Positions 13,862-19,033 of a stretch of 19,033 nt of DNA are shown in pieces (the stretch's first letter is position 1; each line of letters begins with the position of its first letter). Position numbers and translations under genes: made by a program. The notes beneath the pieces were generated by a model. It searched no databases. It was not told the DNA's origin and worked only from the letters and a program-made list of their open reading frames with translations. This stretch comes from Bacillota bacterium (GTDB taxonomy: Bacteria; Bacillota; Bacilli; Alicyclobacillales; Alicyclobacillaceae): contig JAKADF010000012.1 in NCBI GenBank assembly GCA_021820805.1, positions 1-19,033 of the forward strand, in the 5' to 3' direction.

Positions 13862-15385
13862 TTGAGTCAAATCAAAGACAGCATTCTGGAGCTAATTATT
13901 GAAGCTTCAACGAATTTGCCGCCAGATGTGCGCAGAGCCATCAAACAAGCGCAAATAAATGAAGAAGTAGGTTCACGTGCAGCTCTAGCGCTGAACACCA
14001 TCGTAGACAATATCGTATCTGCAGAAGAAGATATTCGTCCGATTTGTCAGGATACCGGAATGCCGACATTCATCGTAAAATGCCCGGTTGGACTTAATCA
14101 AATTAAGTTTGCAGAGGAAATTCGCGAAGCAACAGCTGAAGCTACAAAGCTTGGTAAATTACGCCCGAATTCAGTCGATCCGCTTACAGGCAAAAACACA
14201 GGCAATAACTTGGGAACTGGTACACCGGTGATTCATTTTCACCAATGGGAAAAGGATGAGATTGATGTTCGTCTGATTCTTAAAGGCGGCGGTTGTGAAA
14301 ATAAGAATATCCAGTATGCACTTCCAACTGAACTTCCTGGACTTGGACGCGCTGGGCGTGACTTGGACGGTATTCGCAAGTGCATTTTGCACGCTGTCTA
14401 TCAGGCACAAGGATATGGATGCAGCTCTGGATTTATCGGTGTTGGTATCGGCGGAGACAGAACGACAGGGTATGAATTAGCGAAGGAACAGTTGTTCCGT
14501 ATGGCAGATGATCGTAATTCGAATGAAACACTTGCTAAACTTGAAGATTACATTATGGATGCTGCCAACCGTTTGGATATTGGAACTATGGGCTTTGGCG
14601 GTAAAGTAACACTTCTTGGCTGCAAGATTGGGGTAACGAACCGTATTCCCGCCAGCTTCTATGTTTCCGTTGCATATAATTGTTGGGCCTTCCGCAGGCT
14701 TGGTGTAATGCTCGACTCGCAAACTGGTGCAATCAGCCGTTGGTTGTACCGTGATGAAGAAGAAAAGTTGGAACGCCCCGAAGAAGCGTTTTCCGTTGAC
14801 AATGCTGTTGTTCTCGAAGCACCAATTTCAGAAGAAAAAATTCGCGGTTTGAAAGTTGGGGATGTTGTCATCATTAAAGGCGACATGCACACAGGCCGCG
14901 ATGCACTGCACAAGTACCTTATGACCCATGATTCGCCAGTCGATTTGAATGGCGGTATTGTTTATCACTGCGGGCCAGTCATGATTAAACATGACGATGG
15001 GTCATGGGAAGTTGGTGCTGCTGGACCAACAACAAGTAATCGTGAAGAACCATACCAGGCAGATATTATTGAGAAGTTCGGCATTCGTGCAGTTATCGGC
15101 AAAGGCGGAATGGGTGACAAGACATCCGCAGGGCTACAAAAATGCGGTGCTGTATATTTGAATGCCATCGGCGGCGCAGCGCAATTCTACGCTCGTTCTG
15201 TTAAAAAAGTAAAAGGTGTAGATTTACTTGAAGAGTTCGGTGTGCCTGAAGCGATGTGGCACCTTGAAGTTGATGGGTTCCCAGCAATTGTTACGATGGA
15301 TGCACATGGAAACAGTTTGCATAAAGATGTTGCAGACCATTCGATGGTGAAACTGGAAGACTTGAAAGAACCAGTGTTTGTATAA
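13862..15385 (+). CDS. fumA: Class I (iron-sulfur) fumarate hydratase, fused alpha and beta domains
   Basis: A 507-aa single-chain class I fumarase that interconverts fumarate and malate in the TCA cycle with a [4Fe-4S] cluster. The alpha domain has CQDTGMP (C62), GGGCENKN, GCSSGFIGVGIGGDRTTG (C187) and the YNCWAFRR cysteine (C274); C62, C187 and C274 are the likely cluster ligands. The beta domain (after about 300) has GDMHTGRDALHKYL, AAGPTTSNREEPY and IGKGGMGDKTSAGLQ. TTG 13862 is preferred to ATG 13835 because GGAGAGGGG lies 9 nt upstream of it and ATG 13835 has no ribosome binding site. A related dehydratase such as tartrate dehydratase is possible but usually split into two subunits. Confidence 0.92.
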   Translation: MSQIKDSILELIIEASTNLPPDVRRAIKQAQINEEVGSRAALALNTIVDNIVSAEEDIRPICQDTGMPTFIVKCPVGLNQIKFAEEIREATAEATKLGKLRPNSVDPLTGKNTGNNLGTGTPVIHFHQWEKDEIDVRLILKGGGCENKNIQYALPTELPGLGRAGRDLDGIRKCILHAVYQAQGYGCSSGFIGVGIGGDRTTGYELAKEQLFRMADDRNSNETLAKLEDYIMDAANRLDIGTMGFGGKVTLLGCKIGVTNRIPASFYVSVAYNCWAFRRLGVMLDSQTGAISRWLYRDEEEKLERPEEAFSVDNAVVLEAPISEEKIRGLKVGDVVIIKGDMHTGRDALHKYLMTHDSPVDLNGGIVYHCGPVMIKHDDGSWEVGAAGPTTSNREEPYQADIIEKFGIRAVIGKGGMGDKTSAGLQKCGAVYLNAIGGAAQFYARSVKKVKGVDLLEEFGVPEAMWHLEVDGFPAIVTMDAHGNSLHKDVADHSMVKLEDLKEPVFV

Positions 15386-15399
15386 TTATGACACTTTAT

Positions 15400-15433
15400 G
15401 GGGCTGTCGAGAACTCGGCAGCCCCTGTTTATT
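15400..15433. terminator. Bidirectional terminator between fumarase and LysR genes
   Basis: GGGGCTG (15400-15406) pairs with CAGCCCC (15419-15425), and the stem continues inward through CGAG/CTCG, leaving a 2-nt apex that must open to a larger loop. A T-rich tail follows on the plus strand. It lies 14 nt after the fumarase stop and just past the LysR gene's end. Confidence 0.85.
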
Positions 15434-15440
15434 CTTTACC

Positions 15441-16307
15441 TTAAGCCATCAGAAATGCTTGAATTGACTCATTTGTGAGCTTGCGACGCGCACAAGCTGC
15501 ATAGAAATATCGCTTTTCTGGTAATCTTGCTACGATAGATAGTTCCCCAGCACGCTCTGCTTCCTGTACTGTCAGACTGGATACAATTGCAAAACCAACG
15601 CTAAGTTTCACAAGGTTTATAATCGCTTGTGTATCGTTAGCAGTTGTAATGCAGTTCATATTTTCGAGACTGATGCCGCGAGCTGCAAGCATTTGCTCAG
15701 TTGCAAAACGGGTGCCAGAACCAGGTTCCCGTAAAATAAACGGGGTCGATAACCAATCAATTTCAGCGGCACTAAGCTTTTTGTCCTCTTCTGGCGGACC
15801 AATAACGACAAGGTCATCGGAGCCGATTTTTTCGGACCAGAAGTCAGGCATTCTTTCAACAGACTTTCCTATAAATGCGATGTCAATCTCATCATTTTTC
15901 AACTTTTCGATAATCGTGTCAGAATCGCCTACTACGACAGAGAGTTCAGCACTCTGAATGTTGTTATGAAATGAAGCAACTTTTTGCGGCAGAAAATATG
16001 CAGCGGGAACTGTACTTGCGCCAATTCGCAGTGTATCTTTTGCCTTTCCAGATAATTCACTGCAATAGTATTTTAACGATTCACACTTCTCCAGGATTTC
16101 CACACTGTACTCATATACTTTCCTACCGGCAGGAGTTAACCGAGCTCCGGTGCCGCCCCGGTAAAACAAGGACACACCGAGATCAGATTCTAGTCGCTGA
16201 ATTTGTTTGCTCACAGCAGGTTGGCTAATCTGCAGGAGATCAGCTGTCTGAGAGAAGCTCCCTAGTTGCGATAACTTGACAAAGGTTTCTATACACTTGA
16301 TATCCAC
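15441..16307 (-). CDS. LysR-family transcriptional regulator, possibly selenium-associated type
   Basis: A 288-aa LysR protein: the N-terminal winged helix-turn-helix (ETFVKLSQLGSFSQTADLLQ, then ISQPAVSKQIQRLE) is followed by a linker helix and a substrate-binding domain starting at TLRIGASTVPAAYFLPQ. That stretch, with SDTIIEKLKNDEIDIAFIG and LREPGSGTR, recalls from memory the selenium-metabolism-associated LysR family, though CysL-like regulators are similar. GTG 16305-16307 is preferred to ATG 16343, which has no ribosome binding site; GGAGG lies 12 nt before the GTG. It follows the permease gene in one operon. A LysR-type box lies in the operon's promoter region, so autoregulation is likely. 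Confidence 0.85.
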   Translation of the reverse strand: MDIKCIETFVKLSQLGSFSQTADLLQISQPAVSKQIQRLESDLGVSLFYRGGTGARLTPAGRKVYEYSVEILEKCESLKYYCSELSGKAKDTLRIGASTVPAAYFLPQKVASFHNNIQSAELSVVVGDSDTIIEKLKNDEIDIAFIGKSVERMPDFWSEKIGSDDLVVIGPPEEDKKLSAAEIDWLSTPFILREPGSGTRFATEQMLAARGISLENMNCITTANDTQAIINLVKLSVGFAIVSSLTVQEAERAGELSIVARLPEKRYFYAACARRKLTNESIQAFLMA

Positions 16308-16354
16308 GAGACAAGTTTGCCTCCATTTGTACCGAATACGCATGTTTCAAATTG

Positions 16355-17425
16355 TTATAAGAAAAACGAGGCAATAAGCCCGGAAACGAGTCCAACAAGT
16401 ACGACAAATATCGCAATCTTGACCAAATCTTTGCGAGGAACAGCCTGACCAACCATCGCAAGTGAAGGTAAACTTATTGCAGGAAGAGTCATAAGCAGCG
16501 TACCAGCAGATGCAGTGCCAAGTCCATAACTTAATAATGCCTGAACGATTGGGATTTCACCAGCTGTTGGTATTACAAACAGTGTTCCAGTAACAGCAAG
16601 AATGAACATAAGCCAGATGCTGTGCCCAATCGCCGGATTCATCGCAGGGAAGAACCATGCTCGAATCGCGCCAAGCAAGAAAACGATGATGATATATTCG
16701 GGAATGAGGGAAATGGCCATTTTCCAAAGTGCCCTGAAAAATCGAATGTAGATTGGCGAGGTGTCTGCAGGTGTATCCATTACGAGTTCCTCAAGTTTGT
16801 CTTGATTCACTTTTTCACTGCCAAAATGGTTGATAATCGTGATCGCGCCTGTAACAAGTATGACACCCATAACGATTCTTAGCACAGCCCAGTTCCAGCC
16901 AAGTACAAATCCCATAAAAATAATCGTTGCAGGGTTCAAAATTGGATTTGCAAGCCAGTATGCAATTACAGCTCCGGTTGAAACATTTCGTTTTTTGAGG
17001 CTTACCGCAATCGGGGCACTGCAGCACGTACACATCATGGATGGAACGCCTGCTGCAACAGCAAGTGTTGAGCTTTTCCAGCCAGTTTTGCCAAGTACGC
17101 GGAAAAGCCACTGGCTGGGTAGTAAAGTTTGTACGCCTGATCCAATTAACAACCCTGCAATTAGGGCGACCCATATGGATTTAACGTAAGCCACAGTGTA
17201 GCTGATTGCTGCATGCCAGCCAACAGTCGGAGCACTGGCAGATTTACCTGTGACGATAGATGAGCCAAGTGAATGGGTTGATGAGACATGGATGACCTTA
17301 AAAAAGTAGGGATACCATTTTGCATAAGTTATGCTCAAAATTGCAATCAAAATAAAGGCAGCGATTGGGGCAATAGATTTTCGTAAGTTCATATGTACAG
17401 ATTGTGTTTTGACGGTAGGCTCCAT
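16355..17425 (-). CDS. Permease of the YraQ/ArsP_1 (DUF318) family with CTCC motif
   Basis: A 356-aa integral membrane protein with roughly eight to ten hydrophobic segments. Residues 131-140 (MCTCCSAPIA; C132, C134, C135) and the following LKKRNVSTGAVIAYWLANP, then PILNPATI, match the signature half of this permease family; the second half has FVIPTAGEIPIVQALL. Relatives export organoarsenicals or other metalloid compounds through paired cysteines, so a soft-ligand substrate is plausible. It is first in an operon with the LysR regulator (about 47 nt before its GTG). GGGAG precedes ATG 17425. Substrate is unknown; a selenium or arsenic compound is only inferred. Confidence 0.8.
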   Translation of the reverse strand: MEPTVKTQSVHMNLRKSIAPIAAFILIAILSITYAKWYPYFFKVIHVSSTHSLGSSIVTGKSASAPTVGWHAAISYTVAYVKSIWVALIAGLLIGSGVQTLLPSQWLFRVLGKTGWKSSTLAVAAGVPSMMCTCCSAPIAVSLKKRNVSTGAVIAYWLANPILNPATIIFMGFVLGWNWAVLRIVMGVILVTGAITIINHFGSEKVNQDKLEELVMDTPADTSPIYIRFFRALWKMAISLIPEYIIIVFLLGAIRAWFFPAMNPAIGHSIWLMFILAVTGTLFVIPTAGEIPIVQALLSYGLGTASAGTLLMTLPAISLPSLAMVGQAVPRKDLVKIAIFVVLVGLVSGLIASFFL

Positions 17426-17478
17426 AGTGCTTCACTCCCAAGCGAATTATATTAATATGATGAATAGTTATTATGCAT

Positions 17479-17498
17479 ATAACTAGAGGTTATAACCT
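17479..17498. promoter_or_regulatory. LysR-type T-N11-A box and overlapping 12-bp palindrome
   Basis: ATAAC (17479-17483) and GTTAT (17489-17493) form an inverted repeat with the T-N11-A spacing typical of LysR binding sites. The perfect palindrome AGGTTATAACCT (17487-17498) overlaps it. The site lies about 55-75 bp upstream of the permease ATG, so the adjacent LysR protein is the natural candidate to bind it. Confidence 0.5.
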
Positions 17499-17515
17499 TC
17501 CCGCTGTTATGTCAA
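17489..17515 (-). promoter_or_regulatory. Possible promoter of the permease-LysR operon
   Basis: On the minus strand a perfect TTGACA (17515-17510) is followed after 15 bp by TATAAC (17494-17489). The spacing is short, and the -10 overlaps the LysR-type box; an activator or repressor at that site could control it. TATAAT at 17451-17446 is another -10 candidate without a matching -35. Confidence 0.45.
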
Positions 17516-17654
17516 TGTTTATTCGGTTATGCACATGGTGAGAGTCAATTTCTGGTTTGAAGGTCAGTATCCAAGCCGCTTTACATAATATAAATTTATA
17601 CACTGAGTAAAACGGTTTAAAACTAACCTTAGCAGCTAGAGGGGCGTGATTTTA

Positions 17655-18179
17655 TTGGTAGGTTCAGGAGCAATTGCAGGTATAATACTCGGTTCTGTTG
17701 TAATTGTTTTTTTTGCAGTAATCATTGCGTATGTAATTGAGGGACTTGTGTATTACAAGATATTCAAAAAGGCGGGCGTAAACAATCCTTGGTTAGCTTG
17801 GGTGCCAATTGGGATTTTATGGCCTCTTTTTGACACTGCAAAGATAAGGCGAGTTCACATTTGGTGGGTATTGGCACCGAGTATTATTGCTGGTTTAGCG
17901 TTTATAACACGAAGTCCTGCTCTAATGATTATCGGTATGATTTTTGATATTGCACCCCTCATTGTTGGTATCATCATTGCAGTGCGTTTACTTAAGGCTT
18001 TTAGTATCAGTCTTTGGTGGCTTCTCCTTTTTGTAGGACTTGCAATTCCGATTATAAGCATCATTGCAGCTATTGCACTTGTGGTTCTTCTTTTCTATAT
18101 AGCCTTTAGCAGTAAGGTACAATATAATCCAAATTTCAATATCAAGTCTTCAAATCAAGGACCGAATATAGATGCATAA
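17655..18179 (+). CDS. Small polytopic membrane protein of unknown function
   Basis: A 174-aa very hydrophobic protein with four or five predicted membrane segments: about residues 3-30, one around WWVLAPSIIAGLAFI, one or two around MIIGMIFDIAPLIVGIIIAV, and the long WWLLLFVGLAIPIISIIAA stretch. The KIFKKAGVNNPWLAWVPI motif after the first segment recurs in small bacterial membrane proteins of unknown role. TTG 17655 is preferred to GTG 17646 because GAGGGG (17639-17644) is 10 nt upstream of the former and only 1 nt from the latter. Isolated gene; no function can be assigned. Confidence 0.7.
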   Translation: MVGSGAIAGIILGSVVIVFFAVIIAYVIEGLVYYKIFKKAGVNNPWLAWVPIGILWPLFDTAKIRRVHIWWVLAPSIIAGLAFITRSPALMIIGMIFDIAPLIVGIIIAVRLLKAFSISLWWLLLFVGLAIPIISIIAAIALVVLLFYIAFSSKVQYNPNFNIKSSNQGPNIDA

Positions 18180-18254
18180 TGATTGCCAATTGATGTCTTG
18201 CTTGTAGTAGTGTATTATTTTAAGTCTATTGATATGGTTATACTAGGATGAAAT

Positions 18255-19033
18255 ATGAGAAAACAACTACTAATATTTTTTCTTTTTACGGCAATTGGCA
18301 TTCTAATCATGGGGCGTGTCTTTTTCCATCCAGAAACATGGGTACTTGGTGGTTATGGCGACACAGAGCAGTTTATGTGGTATTTAGGATGGTTTTGGCA
18401 TGCACTTTTTCATGGCCAAAATGTGTTCTACACCCATCAGATTAATGCGCCAATCGGCCAAAATATGATGTGGAATACTTCAATTCTGGCTGAATCCGCA
18501 TTATTTGGCTGGACTCTTTTGTTTATTAGTCCCAGTGCATTATATAACTACTTATGGCTGTTAAATTTTGTTCTTACTTGTCTCTTAGGCAAAAGTATTT
18601 TTCAAGAGCTTGGTGCAAAGCCTCTTCCTGCAATTGTGGGCGGGCTGCTCATGGGCATGATGCCGTATGAGTCATCACAAATGCTTTTTCACCTTCACCT
18701 ATGGGTTACGGCACCTATCCTCGGGATGATTCTAATTCTAATCAAACAGTACAAAAGTCCTGTTTTAACTTGGAGAAGCGGGGCTTTACTCGGTCTTCTT
18801 GCGGCATTTGAATTTTACACTTCACTTGAGACGTGTTTGACTTTCGCCTTAGTTTTAGTTTTATTTTGGATACTCATTTCGATCCTTTACAAAAGGCCAG
18901 TTGTTATCGGAAATCGAACAACTTGGAAATCCGCCGTTATTATATGTTTATTTTTATGCATGCCTGGAATTTACGGGATGTTTTTTCTACCAGGGCGCCC
19001 ACATGAGGCACTCTTACCGCTTGGCGTTTATGT
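18255..19033 (+). CDS. Large membrane protein, GT-C glycosyltransferase-like (partial, runs off window)
   Basis: An open frame from ATG 18255 to the window's end with no stop, giving the first 259 residues. It begins with a membrane segment (LLIFFLFTAIGILIMG), then an acidic extracytoplasmic loop (GGYGDTEQFMWYLGW, D36/E38), then FYTHQINAPIGQNMMWNTS and several membrane helices. This layout, with an acidic pair in the first outer loop and an N/P-rich stretch after it, is typical of GT-C fold glycosyltransferases and related uncharacterised membrane proteins. The start has AGGATGAA just upstream. The missing C-terminus prevents a firm assignment. Confidence 0.75.
   Translation, partial: MRKQLLIFFLFTAIGILIMGRVFFHPETWVLGGYGDTEQFMWYLGWFWHALFHGQNVFYTHQINAPIGQNMMWNTSILAESALFGWTLLFISPSALYNYLWLLNFVLTCLLGKSIFQELGAKPLPAIVGGLLMGMMPYESSQMLFHLHLWVTAPILGMILILIKQYKSPVLTWRSGALLGLLAAFEFYTSLETCLTFALVLVLFWILISILYKRPVVIGNRTTWKSAVIICLFLCMPGIYGMFFLPGRPHEALLPLGVY

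Noticed and set aside
18248..18445. Plus-strand 65-aa ORF starting at ATG 18248
   Set aside because: Overlaps, out of frame, the much longer membrane-protein frame that starts at 18255 and continues to the window end.
1..19033. CRISPR arrays, insertion sequences, phage genes, rRNA or tRNA genes
   Set aside because: No spaced direct repeats, transposase-like proteins, attachment sites or structural RNA genes were recognised on either strand.

Overview
The window looks like chromosome of an endospore-forming member of the Bacillota (Bacilli-type). The evidence is two spore-coat genes (one a clear CotF-domain protein), two GerPA/GerPF-like spore proteins, a DapG-type aspartokinase, strong AGGAGG-type ribosome binding sites and moderate-to-low GC. 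I cannot name the genus.

Region 1 (1-8300) is a sugar-acid catabolic locus. A minus-strand operon encodes an aldehyde dehydrogenase, an FAH-fold dehydratase/hydrolase and an enolase-superfamily acid-sugar dehydratase. Together they resemble a non-phosphorylating (Weimberg-like) route from an acid sugar to alpha-ketoglutarate via its semialdehyde. Divergent from it is a sigma-54 activator with a PrpR-type sensor domain, followed by an anion/sugar-acid MFS transporter. Both the enzyme operon and the transporter gene are preceded by perfect -24/-12 sigma-54 promoters, so the regulator gene is bracketed by its two likely targets. A 9-bp inverted repeat (3748-3770) lies between the regulator's own promoter and the operon promoter and is the likely operator. 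A convergent Ldh_2-family oxidoreductase gene closes the region.

Region 2 (8300-12700) holds two small spore-coat genes, then an ACT-domain protein, an aspartokinase (dapG) and diaminopimelate decarboxylase (lysA). These supply meso-DAP and lysine, and dipicolinate branches from the same pathway.

Region 3 (12700-17430) contains the most notable signal. A minus-strand HesB/IscA-like gene (12730-13059) is interrupted by an in-frame TGA exactly where the family's first conserved cysteine belongs. A 7-bp stem with a 5-nt loop starts 18 nt after that TGA, as expected of a bacterial SECIS element, so this is most likely a HesB-like selenoprotein. Upstream of it lie two tandem GerPA/F-like spore genes. 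A class I fumarase follows on the plus strand. Next come a LysR regulator and a CxCC-motif permease in one minus-strand operon; the LysR protein resembles, from memory, the selenium-metabolism-associated LysR family, which would fit the selenoprotein nearby.

Region 4 (17600-19033) has a small unknown membrane protein and the start of a large GT-C-like membrane protein that runs off the window.
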